DNA of 64,000 nt. It comes from Stereum hirsutum FP-91666 SS1 (Eukaryota > Basidiomycota > Agaricomycetes > Russulales > Stereaceae). Of the stretch, positions 44,645 through 57,914 are shown one piece after another (the stretch's first letter is position 1; each line of letters begins with the position of its first letter). A program made the translations under genes and the position numbers. Below the pieces are notes generated by a model. It saw nothing but the letters and a program-made list of their open reading frames with translations, was not told where the DNA came from and did no database searches. The stretch covers positions 369,643 through 433,642 of the forward strand of contig NW_006763151.1 of NCBI RefSeq assembly GCF_000264905.1. Direction: 5' to 3'.

Positions 44645-46480
44645 AATGACCATCATAGAACAAACCCAAACGCCACTGCTGTCTTGAACTTCCCTGGAAC
44701 TTCTCTGCGTATACCAGAAATTGCCAAAGTAGCACCTTAGTGCCGGAGAAATCCTCCACATTGGACGAGAACAAAAGGGTGTGAAACTATCGGAATCGGT
44801 TATGCCGCTGAAACATTGGGAAGCGCCTAGATAGAGAAAGCCCGATCCCGTATGCGATGAAGATGAGATTCAGAGGGATTCGCGGATCTGCAGAGAACCC
44901 GCAACCACGGGTTTCAAACTTTTTGCACACGTAACATCGACTGGTGGCGTATCGAATGGCTAAGGCTGTCATCGGCGGATTTGTGGCGAGATCGGGCGAA
45001 GTGAAGAAGGATGTGGAGGTGGAGGTGGGCCTAAGGCTTTGGCGTTCTTAATATACACAGGTTTATATCGGTGCAACAAGCTCAGAGTGCAGTTTTAGTC
45101 CAGCTGAGGCCGAACCCCAGGATTCTTATTCAACCGGCATGACGATCCGATGATATGTACGGTCGTAGACCTTGGAAGGGGCTCTCAAGCGGATCGTTGT
45201 GAGAAGACATTTTGAATGACTGGAATGGAGTGAGTAAGGTCAGGAGCCGTACACGATTTATTCTGCATGGAAATCGGACACACCAGGAAATAACTGTCAG
45301 TGTCGACGGGTAGTAAATCAGCCACATGTGTCGTGGGTTTTGAATAATAACAAAGATACGGCTCTCGTGATATCGCTTCAGACAGATTTTAAAGTTCTCA
45401 GAATCTTTGGTGCTTCCAGAGCAGAAACTCGAAGTCGTGCATCGCGAGCAAAGGTGCGCAAGTCAGGAGTTGCGCCTCGGCTAAGAAGTTCAATGTTTGA
45501 ACCGCCGCCACTCCGCCCGGTTCCTTCCGAAGATATACCCACGCCGCGTCCGTTCTGACTTCCCTCCATCCCGTTCCGCTCTGCGCATTCGGCCTGAAGA
45601 CTGAAGATAACTCTTCGTTCTACATTTGAAAGGCAGCGCATAGCTGACTTATCATATAGCCTCTTTTCACCTAGTAAGGTCTTGTGTCACTTCAAGAACT
45701 GATCATATCTCGTAGCGGGAGCTTTAGAGACTAGAGCTATCGGATATCCTCGGAGACAAGGTTCTTTTCCTTCGATGCAAGGTGTGAGTGCCCACTTACC
45801 TGACTTCATGCTCACGAACTTTCTTGAACCGTATCCACAATCAATATTTAGTCCAGTTCATGGGTCGCCTCGGTGTCATTACGCAATGCTCAATCCACCA
45901 CGTCCTGTTCGGTAGCGTCGATGCGCTTCCAAAACTCAGCGACGATCTGAACAATGAACCAGCCCCCTCCTCCCCCGGAATAAGTACACAGGATGACGAC
46001 GGCTGACGACGCATCTTTCAGGAAAATATCCCCTACTTCGCGCTTCAGCGCTAGCGATGCCGCCTCTCACTGCTCCATGCGTTGCCCTAGCCTCTCTTAG
46101 TTCCCGCATCATTGAACGGAAGAATGGTCGCGGTATCATTACCTTCCTGTGCTTTGGCCCGTTCCTCAAGACACCGAAAATGAATCTTTACTTCCCGCGA
46201 TGGATTCCGATCAATGATAGGGACTCGCAAGCTCCCGATCCCGGGGGAATCTGAACAGAACAAGATCTCCGGATTCACCAGTAACGGCCTGAGGACCTCA
46301 GACTATCATCCTGCGTCCAGGATACCTTGTTTGTCTGGCTCTGATTTGCAATGCCTTCATCTCGAGCGATACCTCGCTTTGATCTCACTTCCAATAGCTT
46401 TCTGCCTGGCACATCTATCGTCCGTTCTGTCTTGATCCCCTTTGTTCCTACAACTCACCTCACTCTTGTTCTCGTGCTGC
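44645..46480. other. Gene-poor intergenic region
   Basis: Short minus-strand frames (44787-44972, 45130-45327, 45378-45641) and plus-strand frames have no starts, splice partners or motifs that I can defend. No transposon ends or repeats recognised by eye. Confidence 0.45.
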
Positions 46481-46487
46481 CTGAGCT

Positions 46488-46871
46488 GTGGCCTCTTCGC
46501 TCTGGCTGTCAGATATCGCGCCAAGTTTCAGCGATGGCGATCTTCCCTCTTATTCTGTGCTGCTTCCTTCCTTCAAAGCGTCGTCAGCCTCATCCACACC
46601 GGCTCCCACGATATACACACTATACTGCCACACGAAATCTCGACTTTCGCCATGCCTATCTGCAATCTAATTATATTTGAGACACGTAGGTCTCGCTACC
46701 CAAACGCCTCTTTCCGGTCCCACTCGAATATCTGCAACTGTGGCCGACGACCCTTCTCACTTTGTCGACATGTCTATCCAGTATCGCAGAATACTCTCCC
46801 AGTTGAATGTGGACCTTGATTCTGGCTACATCGACAACAGTCGAGCAGCAAACCGAAGACAGTCGTACTAG
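46488..46871 (+). pseudogene. Possible interrupted small gene
   Basis: A plus-strand frame opens with MASSLWLSDIAPSFSDGDLP and meets TAA at 46668-46670. The same frame then resumes directly with LATQTPLSGPTRISATVADD, then IQYRRILSQLNVDL, and ends at 46871. Both halves have protein-like composition. CACGTAG at 46682-46688 could be an acceptor, but no matching donor is clear. Either a nonsense-broken gene or two exons with an unrecognised intron; alternatively chance. Confidence 0.25.
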
Positions 46872-47864
46872 TGATCTGTAAGCGCTTCTCTCTATTCTCC
46901 CAGGATACTCATACAGCATCGGACGAGGACACAGAATCTGGTATATGGATTAATCGTCTTCTTCTACTGTCTTAGCGGCTCTCCTCTCACGTCGCTTCCA
47001 TTTCAGACCTCGAGCTCGCTGCCGTTCGTCAATTGTCCGGTGCCGGCCCCTGCATATTTCGTCAGGACTCGGATACAAGCATGATAGCCCTCGTGTTGAG
47101 AAGAACGCCACCAGCTCTCCGAAGGTACTGCCCGGGTATGGTTGTAGCTTTGGCCCATATTACCATTGGCATCGATACGGCGACACGGGGGAGAGCGCAT
47201 AGTGGTCCGATAAGGTGCAGATCTTGTCCCCTACCGAGGGACAATGTGCTCAGTTTGGTCATTGTACGATATTTGGCATGCATCAATACACAGTTCATTT
47301 TTCCCAATCGTTGCCGTCTCCGGTCGTTCTTTTGTGGGCACCACATGTGGCGTGGCATCAGATAAACAGTAAGGAAACTTCGAAAGGCCCTGGCGGAATG
47401 ACACGCGTTGCGCCTCGTTGCACAAAGACATACCGAAAATAGTGATGCGATTTGTACAAATAAGCACAGTTGTTATGTGGGAGCCCGAATGTAGATAGCA
47501 CGCAGCATTGATCAACAGCACCATCGGCACCCATCCAAGTATCCCCTGACTGCAACGTTCTCACCCAGAAACACGCCCCCCTTGTGCCCCAGCCCATATT
47601 GTTCTATTGCGCCCCCCATTGTCTCGTTTTGCAACATATAAATCGCCTCCCCATCAACTGTCGTCCCGCGTCTTTCCTTATCCCATCTCATCCATCCACC
47701 CGTGCGCCGCCCCGGTCAGCCGATAGCTTTGTTCGGTTTTCAACATACACACAGCCTCGAGGCCCGAGCGTTTCAGAGTCAGACACGAGCCGCATCGTTT
47801 GAACTTTCTCTTCCTTCCTATTGCTTTTTCGTAGTCCATCGCACCGCACGCCGGATTGACAGCG
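46872..47864. other. Intergenic region and promoter of the 47865 gene
   Basis: No supported gene. ACATATAAAT at 47635-47644 is a TATA-like element about 220 bp before the next ATG. The stretch after it is rich in C/T tracts, as in many fungal promoters. Confidence 0.4.
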
Positions 47865-49189
47865 ATGAATTCGCCACTGTTAGTGTGGATGCTCTACTTG
47901 AACCGGGAGGTTACCGCGGACGTGAGTACTTTCACTTTCGTCACGTTTTCGTTCTTCCTCCTTGCCGTCACTTCTTGCCGCGCCACACCCGTTGTTGAAC
48001 GACAGGCCCCGGCTCAACAACACGATCTCTCATCCTCATTCATGATTTACAGGAATACGAGAAATGCTACGATCTAGTACACAAGACAGTACCCCATGGA
48101 AGAAACATCGCCCACCAACCGACCTCTGGTGATTCGCTGCGTGAGTTCGCCCCCGCGCCTTGCCTCATTCCTAACAGCTTCGCATCTTGTCATCCTCACG
48201 AACTAAGCATGGATTCATACATACAGGTCAGCTTCTAGCGCACATGATGCCGTTGCTCATGATGAGGCATCGTCGTATCCCTCGCGCGCGGTGGCGGGAC
48301 CATCAGACTCCTTCGGGGAAGCATTGGATAGAACAGGTGCGTATCACTTCCTTCGGCGTTTTCATTTCCACCATCGTTCGGCTTCGTATATCCTCGTTGC
48401 TCCCTCGTGTGGTATGATTGTGCTCATGTTCTGTCTATGTTGGGGATTGGCGTGGGCGAATGGATGGTCTGGGATGGTCTGGTGTGGTGCATAGATGCTC
48501 GATCATGTCAATCCGGAACATCACCTGCGGTCGATGATAGGATACCATTGCGCCTTCGAGAACTCTTTAGTTGGGATGGTCATGGTCCAAGGGAAACAGA
48601 GAGAAGTTATCAATATCGGGCTAGGAATCAAACAATTGGTGGTAGAGCCAAGAGACGCTACGGTGGCGGCATATGCAGAATCACTTTCACACAAGGTACG
48701 TCTCCTCCTCTTCTTGCCTCTCCAGACAAATCCCGGCCAGCAACGAGATGAATATGGGCCTATATTCATAACTACCCCCTCTCGCAGCTCACCCCACTCG
48801 AACTCTCTTTCATCACCCCCGATCTCGCGGATGACGTCGTCCTCCGCCGTCTCTGCATCCTCCTTGCACTCAAAATGGCGTACATGAAGGCCATCGGCCA
48901 ACCAATGGGATTCGACTGGTCGCGACTCGAATTCAATATCCCTGAAGAGTCATGCACGGGCGACGGGCAGCCTCTGTGTGGGTGGGAATTCCGGCTATAC
49001 AAGGCCCAGCTTGGAGTGCAGCGCAAGGGCGTGATGGTCGAGGAGAGCTACCAGTGCGTGACGGCGCACTTCCGGGGAACAACGGACACCAAGTTCGTGT
49101 GGCAAGATAGTAATAAGGATCTGGAGAGCTGGGTGCAGTTCATCAATATCGACCAGATGACGAATGTCATCCCGAAGCTTACGGATTGA
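47865..49189 (+). CDS. 4'-phosphopantetheinyl transferase-like protein with altered active site
   Basis: Five exons (47865-47921, 48053-48140, 48227-48336, 48495-48695, 48788-49189) close exactly on 285 codons. The last exon carries the Sfp/AcpS2-type signature, ILLALKMAYMKAIGQPMG, then FDWSRLEFN, and CGWEFRLYKAQLG. Known of the family: these enzymes move phosphopantetheine from CoA onto carrier proteins, and the motif is normally W/F-ALKEAYxKA, whose Glu binds Mg2+. Here the Glu is Met (LKMAY), and the usual VGVDxE aspartate motif seems to be INIGLGIKQL, so both metal-ligand sites look lost. The N-terminus MNSPLLVWMLYLNREVTAD is typical in position. Either an inactive paralogue or a repurposed binding protein. 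Confidence 0.75.
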
Positions 49190-50100
49190 GGCCTGCGAAA
49201 GGAGGACAGTCGAAAGAGAGGGAGGGAGAGCGGCAGGCCTGTTTGGCGAAAAACTGCGAGCTAGTTTGAACGGATGTTTTTTTTCCTCTCCAAAATCACT
49301 TGTCTTGCCTGCTCGTTTCCGTTCCTCTTCATTCCTGCATTCATCGCTGCGCTGTGCTTCCACCCTTACTGCTACGTAAATCTCATCGATACCAATCGTG
49401 TGTACTTCCTTGTTGTACTGTACTTGTTCCCGGTTCCTCCATCATCGCTGTCTCCCATTCACTCTGATGTTCGCTTTCTACTCCGTATTGCTCCATGTTG
49501 CTCCGTAAACGGTGTTTCTGAGTAGTGTGGCGTCACCTACAGTGTGCTGCTGAAGTCCATCAAATCGTGTAGTAATGCCATTAGGCAATATTATATATTC
49601 CATACGCATGCAGGTCGTCTACCGTACGTCAATTCCATGCCTTCACTTGTTCGAATAACGGGGACGAATTTCCTCAAACATATACCAAGTGAGCCGTCCG
49701 AGCGTGAGAAGATTTACGGTGGCGCGTGTCAGTGTGACTGATGGCGAGATGGTCCGTGCGCAGATCAGTACACGACACATTGACACCGAGCGACAATCAG
49801 CCGTGCCAGCTCTCAATTTGTGGTGACAAACTGAGAACATCATAGACGACCGAGGTCAGGAGAATGTCAGGATCCAGAAGATGGTATATTACAGTGATCG
49901 AACAAGGAATCTAAGTATAAAAACCGCTTGAAGGAGGAACGCACGAGCACAGAGTACAGATGATAAGCCCAAGTTACACAGAACGACGACAACGATGGGA
50001 AGAGATATACACAAAGATAGACGCAGAAATGACCCTGAGATGCCAGCCCCCGAGGTCGAACAGATCGAACTCAATAGGGTAGAGTAAACCGTGCTGAGGA
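49190..50100. other. Intergenic region between convergent genes
   Basis: No supported gene. T-rich 3'-end-like sequence directly follows the stop at 49189. Confidence 0.45.
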
Positions 50101-51355
50101 CTAGCATTGTAACTTGACTGACTTGCCAAAGCTGTCTGCCAGCATGTCGAGGCTCAGGCTGTCATGACTCTCTGTGTTGACATAGAACATTTTGCTCATG
50201 TTGTGTGCCAGAAGATCAAGCTCGTGATCGCCATCTCGGGCGTTGAATTTGGGCCAATGACGTTGACCATCTGTCGAGGCGCAGTGTCATCCGAAAGGAG
50301 GGGCATTGGTTAGTTCAAAGGTCGCTCTGAGAGTGAGATAATATGACCAGAAAAAGCTTACCTTGTGGGATCATGGCGAAAATATGTGGAAACCATCTCT
50401 GGATGTATCGAAGGAGGACGGTGTGAACTTCCTCCTCGGCTCGTTCTTGGCTCCAATATTGAGGTCGGTGTGCGATGAGCTCCTGTGGGTCATTCAATCC
50501 TGAGACTGGACAGGGACGTCCATAGACATCAACGATTGCTGGTCATGAAATTGGCCCATGAGTGTGTTTTCGAACAGACGACGGTGTCTGAAGATGAAGG
50601 GGATGGTGCTCACCAGGTCGCCACATCTTCATCTCACATCCCAAATCGTACAGTTCCTCGCATCCGAACTCTGTCTCGTCTGGTCCGAGACCACCCACGG
50701 GAGGTATCAGAAGGTGTCGCTGACAGGCCGTCCCCATAGCCATCGCGAAACCTATCACGGAGACATGACCTTGATCATTCACAAGTACGTTCTTCTCGAC
50801 GACTTCGTTGTGCTCGACGCAACATTCATGTATCTGGTTGAATGCATCCATAATCTGTTCCCTGTGCACCCGGATACGAAGAGTATACAGTAAGTTGGAT
50901 GTAGTGGCGGGTTTGATACGTGGCTGAACTTACTTGAGCTCGTTGTTCAGATCCTCGAAACGAGTATTCAATGGCTGGCCTGCGTACGCAAGAACGAGAC
51001 AGGCAGCGTGGCCTTGTTCCTCAAAGAAACCATATGAGCGAGGAACGACAGTTCCCTGCAGATCGTGCAGATTATGGTACATCAGGGCTTCCCATGCAAG
51101 GCTACCCATTCCTTTAGAAGTGTAACTGAGTTTGCAAACTACTGGAATGTATGAGCAACTCTGTGGGCCAGCCGCCATGGAGGTTAGACGGCCAGCAAAA
51201 ACGCGTACAGAAGCCTGATTCTGAGTCGGAATCAAGGAATCCATCTGAAGAGCCAGTTCTTCAGTGTGGTCCTCGTCGTCATAACAGCGAGGAAGACAGA
51301 GTGTGTCTGGTCGATGGGGTGCGAAGTTTGGAGGGTAGCGCAAGGTCAGAGACAT
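50101..51355 (-). CDS. Protein-kinase-fold protein with degenerate catalytic motifs (pseudokinase-like)
   Basis: Four exons (51355-50934, 50861-50614, 50538-50362, 50270-50101) close exactly on 338 codons. N-lobe-like features are VVCKLSY (candidate beta-3 Lys), SLAWEALMYHNL (candidate helix-C Glu) and the hinge-like CLVLAYAGQPL. In the catalytic-loop position it reads VEHNEVVEKNVLVNDQGHVS. Related fungal APH/kinase-like proteins have HxDxxxxN, so Asp is Glu here. DFG is replaced in VIGFAMA. The C-terminal part includes RAEEEVHTVLLRYIQRWFPH. Possibly a regulatory or nucleotide-independent kinase fold. TTATATAG lies about 78 bp upstream. The fold call rests on pattern, not alignment. Confidence 0.68.
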
Positions 51356-51430
51356 TTTTGGCGATGTTAACGCAGGATGATGGCGGTCAAGACGAAAGTT
51401 GGAAGATGCGATCGAAGCCGAGTTCGCTCC

Positions 51431-51438
51431 TTATATAG
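51431..51438 (-). promoter_or_regulatory. TATA-like element of the 51355 gene
   Basis: TTATATAG (plus reading) about 76-83 bp upstream of the minus-strand ATG at 51355. Confidence 0.4.
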
Positions 51439-51894
51439 GCGTTGATGTTAGGGATTGTTTACCCACGTGTTGAACCCTGGAACGACCGACACCGAGGCTG
51501 CGGATCATCGCGATAGTGTACTACACGAATTGGTAACTTACAAGCCACCGGTCACACGCTACGTATTCGCCCGGGTACAGGAAGTCCTTTGTTCGCCAAA
51601 ACAGCATGCCGACTCCCGTGAAAACGGCGAGTGCGGAGATCCCCGGTAGATGTGGCGCTACTTCGATGTACACAATTAAATGAGTGGCGCAAAGGTGGCG
51701 ATGGGTTCTCTGGTATTATAAACGCTGACGAGCAAGGCAGTCATTCGAGAAGCTCGGTTCGCATAAAGAAGGGGCGTTCGCTTGTCTAATCAATCGACGA
51801 CCCCATGCAGAATACAGTAAACATCTATCATTAGGTAAGTGAAGTGCCGTATCGTCCGGTGAAGAAAGAAAACCTGAGGCCATCCGTCATAAAA

Positions 51895-54800
51895 TCATTT
51901 AGCGCTCGACTTGTGAGGAAGAATTCGTTTCAGTGGCCCGAGAAGGCTCCCAGTTCTTATGCGGAAAATATACGTCAAAAGGTAGATCATAGCAGCCTAA
52001 ACCAGGTGTCAATACTCATTGTGATAGCACGGGCATAGAGTGACTCACGTTGAAGAAGATATATGCCCACAAGAGGCCGAAGTTCCTCCAATGTTGGGAG
52101 TAGAAGATGTTGAAACTACCCTCGAGGAATTCGTCTGTCGTACGAGAAGCGCAGTAGGTGCACACATCGGTAACGTTGCTATCCACGATGTAGCCCCCGG
52201 CAACGCTGATGAAGGGATCAAGGTATTGGCCACATGTCTGGCCTGTTGGCGGGGAGACGGTCACGTATTCCACGTCGGCGCATGTAATCTCATAGCCCCC
52301 AATAGCTATTGGTAGACGACATTAGCAATCAGCACGGACTTTGGTCAAGACATAGACGCTGGGGAAAAAACCAACCTTGACCGAGAAGACCTCCGACTAG
52401 ATAATTGAAGGGTGAGAGCCGGTACATCCATTTCCACCAACCAAGTCGAGCAAAAGGCTGAAGGACACCAGTACTGTGGGACAGAGATCAGACTTCTCCA
52501 AAGACGTCGAGAAGAAACCTCGAAAACCTACAAGTTGATAACGAATGAAAACAAGAAACTGAAAAGCAAGGCTGCGATTGGCGCATCCGGACTCATCGCG
52601 GCGACGGCTTGCCCAAAGCTCGTGTACCATAACGGGAACATGATAGCAAGCATCAAGTAGGTGTATCCACCGCGCTCGGTAGGGAAGCCGACTGTCCAAT
52701 ACCAACAGAGGAAGTATAGACTTGAGCCTGGTTAGACAGTAAGAACGGGAGATCACGCGGATTAGTTTGGATGCAGCCCTGGAAGGGGGGAAAAGCGCAC
52801 CAAAAATATTCCATGGTAACTCTGCGAGAAGTTGTGCGGTCATCAAAGCCGTCCAGCTATACATGCGGCTCGGCCGCTCTCTGACCTCGTAGATGCTGCG
52901 TGCTTCGATGAAGAGAACTTGCAGCTGGTTTGAGACAGGTGCGGATACAACAAGTCCCAAGAAGATAGCCTAGAAAGAACCATCAATTTCCATTCGTCAT
53001 AAGAGACGCACGCACGAAGACTCACAAAGAGTTTATTCTGCGTCCCTTGAATAGTCCATTTGGATTTCCAGAAAGTAAAGCCGATGAAGAGCCCAGCGAA
53101 AACGTTTAGCGCCAACTTGGCGACGACGTATTGTGGGTCACGCCAGCGACGCTGCAAATCACGTTTCAGAAGAGTTCTTACTTGGTACAACCAGCCTGTT
53201 GTGAATTCGGTGTGAATCTCAGTCTGCACGGGCGGATGGTCACGGCCCTCGGCAAGAAGATCGTCAATCTCTTTCTGGGCAGCCTTCGCCTCGTCGGACT
53301 TCGACCAAATTTCGTGCCAATCGACTTCAGTCGTGGCGGTGGCACCCGCACCTGTGTGATCATTGTTTGTCATATTTCAAGGTGCAGAATGTGAGGGTAG
53401 AACATACCGATAACATCGAGAATGTATTCTGCAGGGTTGTGTTGAGGAGGACAGGGATAACCGCCGTGGCTCTCGAAGTAGTCGAGCATCGTTGTTGAAT
53501 TGGGACCTAGATCACCAAAGTAGACTGTCTGTCCGCCCTTCTTCAAGAGAAGGAGGCGGTCGAACACTTGGAATAATTCCGAAGACGGCTGATGGATGCT
53601 GGGGAGAAAGATCGATGTCAACAGCCCATATACAGTAAAGGAACAGGCTTACGTGCAGAGTATGGCTTGTCCGTGATCAGCCAGCCTGCCAGAAACCGAA
53701 GGAAATGAGCTCGACATTCGGAACATACATTCGGACGTCAGAAACACTCACCTACGAAGGAAGACCATGATAGCCCAAGCGCTCTGCGAGTCTGTGCGGG
53801 ATGATCAATGAGACGTGCGTGAGCATCTTAGCTCGAAACTATGGTTACAGACCTAATCCAGACGTCGGCTCGTCCAGGAACAAGAGCAGCTTGGGTTTGG
53901 CGGCGAGTTCGACACCAATGGTAGTTCGCTTCCTGTGTTCAACTCCCAAAGATCCTACGATGGCATCCGCATAGTTCTGGAGCCCACAAATCTTCAGCAC
54001 AGTATCGACGCTGCAAGATAATATTAGCGAGACACTCAGCGGCGTGGCCCAGATAAGGTGCAGACTTACTATGCCTCTTTCTCTTCCATGGGGACGCTAA
54101 CGGGCTGACGCAATCTAGCCGAGAATAATAAAGCTTCGCGGACGGTTGCACTGCGGAGGTGAGTGTCCATCTGCTGGCAATAGCCACTGAAAACAGCCAA
54201 GGGTGAGGTCGAAGGGATAGAACAGAATGACGAAAGAAGAAACGAGGCGTACGTCTGAGCTTGGAAGTCGGTGGGAAGGGAGTGTCCGTTCACCAAACGC
54301 TCTCCAGTGACAATTCCCGTCGATTGACGCTGAGCTAGCACGTTGAGTAAAGTAGTCTCAAAACAACACGAAAGTAAGTACTCTGGCCTGTGCCACATAG
54401 TTCGGCGGGAGGTATCGCACCTTTCCAGCGCCAGACTCGCCCATAACTATGAAATGATGGAGACAGTCGTCAGTCTACGATATCGGATCATTGAGAGAAT
54501 CGGCGTGAGTGAGAATTCTTACGAGCAGTGAGCTTTCCAGGTGCCACATATCCCGAAACATTATCCAGCAGTCGGCGCATCTCACCACCTCCTACCGGTA
54601 CATTATACTCCAGATGCTGCCAAGTGAAGACATCGTGCGCTCTCGGTGTGGCTTCGAGTGCCTTTTCGACCTCTGCGACATTGTTTTCTTCACCGACGGG
54701 CGTCTTCTCAGGAGGACCTCCCTTCTCCTCGTCGATTTCCTTGTTTGTGAGTAGATGGGCTGTGGTGCCACGCTTGTACAGGGTGGATGACGTTCGGGCG

Positions 54801-57800
54801 GACGTAGACGTATTGAATTCGGTAGCGAGTAGAAGGCCAGATATGAAGAGAACGCCGAAAGCAACGACGAAGCCGAAGTTCTGCAAATGGTTGGTGGTGA
54901 GGTTCATGTGTCGGCAAAAGCGAGCGAAGAAGTGATGCATTATTTACCCGCCACACGTTACTGAAGGAATACCCGAATGATAACGAGATGAACCTGTTGC
55001 CATCGACTACAGGAGAGCCTGACACAGAGCCCACTGTTGTGCAGACTTGATTGGACAGGGATATATTGGTATAGCCAGGGCCACTGGGCACAAATGTGGC
55101 GCCTGAATACCATGTTATGACAATTGACACATCACGAGTCGGGTGAACAGAGCTCACATGTACCGTTGAGGGTGTGGAACTCGTTGGACAACACACCCTC
55201 GAAACCCCATCTTAGAGGCTACAGCGAGTTCGTGAAAATCATTATCAGCAAATACACTTTGTCTCAGAGAAGGACCTCCTACGTTGATATATGTGATCCA
55301 CCTAAGAGCACCGATCATGGAAGGCTTTGGGATGGCATAGCCGGTGTAGAGAACTGGATGGACCAAAACAGTGAGAACCAGAAACAGAGAGGGTAGGGGT
55401 GATGACCAACCTAGACCAAGGAGCAAAATACCGGCAACGGTCTGTGCAGGCGCAGGTGCTCCAAAAGCGGCAGCAATGGTACGGAACCACGCCTTCATGG
55501 TGATGGTCATCGTGAAGATGAATATGAAGAATATGCTGCGAATGATGTAAATTTGCATCAGGGAAATGGCAGAATCAGTGAGTAACAACGTACAAGAATT
55601 GGCCAGCTGAACGCTGGAGGCCAACCAAGAAGTATAAGATAACACCGAAGACCAAGAGAGTGAAGAAGGTGATGGGGATGTCCACGAGAGTCAATGCTGT
55701 ACTATTCGTCAGCGTGTGATTTCCGGTTCAAGAGAGATTCACGCTACATACCTGCAGCTTCGATGAAAGGATGATACATTGCGGCCTTGTAATGTTTGAT
55801 GACGATAGGGCGTTGGACGAACAGGGCAGGTATCTCGGACATAGATGTCAATGCCGCGAAGAGAAGGGCACTGAAAACAGAGAAGGTCGATGATATCAGA
55901 CATCAAAATTCTTCAAGGCGTCGTAAACAACTCACAAGAATATCACGCCGCCGCGAGAAAAATACGCTAACGTCGATTCGGCCATGTTCAAGAAGGCAGT
56001 GCCGACGATGACAGCTTGAAGGATGAACGTGACTAGGTGGATAATCTCGTGCGACATGTTGCCTCTTAAAATCTGAAGTCTCCGAAGAGACACCGCCCTG
56101 GCCTGCATGAAGAGCGAGACCGTGTACGGACTAGCCTTGCTCTGAGTAGTGGCACGTTCCGCCCGAGCACTTTCCTTGTACCCTTGTATCTTTTCCGGTT
56201 TACCGACAAACTCAGCGCGATACGAGCCGATATCTGCCTGATTAGCCAGGCCAGCTTCTGAAGCGATAAAATGTTCTGCGAATTCAATGGAAGTGCGTGG
56301 CGCGCGGGACTCGAACCCGGGGCGTACAATACGAGCACTTGGATCGGTCACTAGGATAAGGGGATGTCATGGAGGAGGATATTCTGTCAAGTAGAGGCAT
56401 GAACGGCTCACCAGCAACGAGAAAGTCTGCGGTGGTCTGTCTGGGAGCCGGGTTGAATCCAATATCAATGAAGTGTTGACGAGCTGCGCTGGCTGATCCG
56501 AAATATGCCATACGACCTTCGTAGATGACGCAGACCTTATCGAAGTGTTCGTACAGCTGCTCGCCTGAATAAAGAGCTCAAGTTAGGGCAAGGAAAGGCA
56601 ATAAAAAATAATGCAAGGTCGTACCTGCTTGGTACAAAGATACGATGGTCGTCATACGCCCGATGTCCGTACCGATGCGCAAAGCGCTGACGAACTCCAG
56701 TGCCGTAGACGCATCAAGTCCTCGCGTAGAGCTCCACGAAGCAACGTGAGACAGTGTGGGTTGAGTGTAAAGCAGAAAGATGGACTCACTTATCCCAAGA
56801 ATTGATCTTCGACCGTAATGCAAGTGCTTCCGCAATTGAAACCCGCTTCTTCTCACCACCAGACACGCCACGCAGCGCGGCATCACCGACGGGGGAATTC
56901 TTCACGTGTCGAAGACCGAAGACCGTTTCCAGACAATCTACGAATAGGCGTACGAGCTCTTCACGCGATTGTCCGTCCATTCGTACGTGAGGAGTTCGCA
57001 TCTTTGCGGCGAAGCAAAGCGTCTGGTCGACCGAAAGCGTGGGGAAATGGATGTCGTCCTCGTCACAGTAAAGGACGTCGCCGCGGTAATGTTTCTCGAT
57101 CTCAGCGGGCGAGAAGGAATCGTAGTGAACTTCCCCTTCGACGGAGCGATACTCACGGCGTTGGTTGGCGAGAGTCTTCAAAAAAGTGCTACAGCCTGAT
57201 CCAGGGCTACCCAAAACAACTACACGATTGTATCAGTATTCGAGAACAAATTGTAGCAACAAAAGATGGGGACTGACGGAGCATCTCTCCCGGGCGTACA
57301 ACACCTTCAAATCCGGACAAAATGTCCCGGAGAGGGGGTTTTCGAGTCTCGCGGAGCGACTGCAAAAGAACGCGTGGGTTGAATAGAGAGCCAAACGTTG
57401 ATTGGTAGTTCTCAGCAGAGCCCAGCCCGATGACTCGCAGATCCTGAAACATAACTCCCAGCTCTCGTGTGTGTATATGTGACTTCTCTTTTCTATGGCA
57501 GTAGATACCATTAGCTTCAAAGTAGACCAAATGAGCGGGCGCCAAATACCTCTTCATGACCGTTCTAAGCGTTCTTTCTAGATCGAAAGGTTCATCTCCC
57601 TTGGGGGCAGCCAGGGTTGTTGTCGTGTCAACTGTCGAGTGACTCCTAATCTTCTGGACTGGGACGTCTGGAATATCGCTGGTATGGACGGCTGCGGACA
57701 TGTGGCTCATGGTGCGTCTGAGTTGCTCGACTCCAGCAGGATCAAAAAAGTCAAGAGAAACATGCGAGACGGAAGAATTCCTGCGTGGAACAGTATGAAT

Positions 57801-57914
57801 GGTCGCGGGTGATTGAGAGCGGGGTTCATCGTGAATAGCCGCGTCGCCATTGTACGGGCCAGAGGCTGAATCTTCGTCTTCGGGGACGCGTCCTAGCTGG
57901 GAAAGATCAGCCAT
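51895..57914 (-). CDS. Full-length PDR-type (ABCG) ABC transporter
   Basis: Start at 57914 ([15 protein letters not shown]); many exons to the stop at 51895-51897 (...[10 protein letters not shown]). Order is NBD1-TMD1-NBD2-TMD2. NBD1 has Walker [10 protein letters not shown], with Cys in place of Lys as usual in fungal PDR proteins, and signature [18 protein letters not shown]1 is around 54.8-56.4 kb. NBD2 has [20 protein letters not shown], Walker A GESGAGK|TT split by an intron near 54345-54455, signature [15 protein letters not shown], and Walker [21 protein letters not shown]2 ends with a cysteine-rich external loop ([10 protein letters not shown]), then [18 protein letters not shown]. 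Known role: plasma-membrane ATP-driven efflux of hydrophobic drugs, sterols or lipids. The NBD asymmetry is normal for this family. A TTATAAGT element lies about 85 bp upstream. Confidence 0.93.

Noticed and set aside
56305..56345. tRNA T-arm-like string (GGTTCGAGTCCCG on the minus strand)
   Set aside because: It lies inside the PDR transporter coding exon, where it encodes [11 protein letters not shown], a conserved segment of these proteins; no cloverleaf can be built around it.
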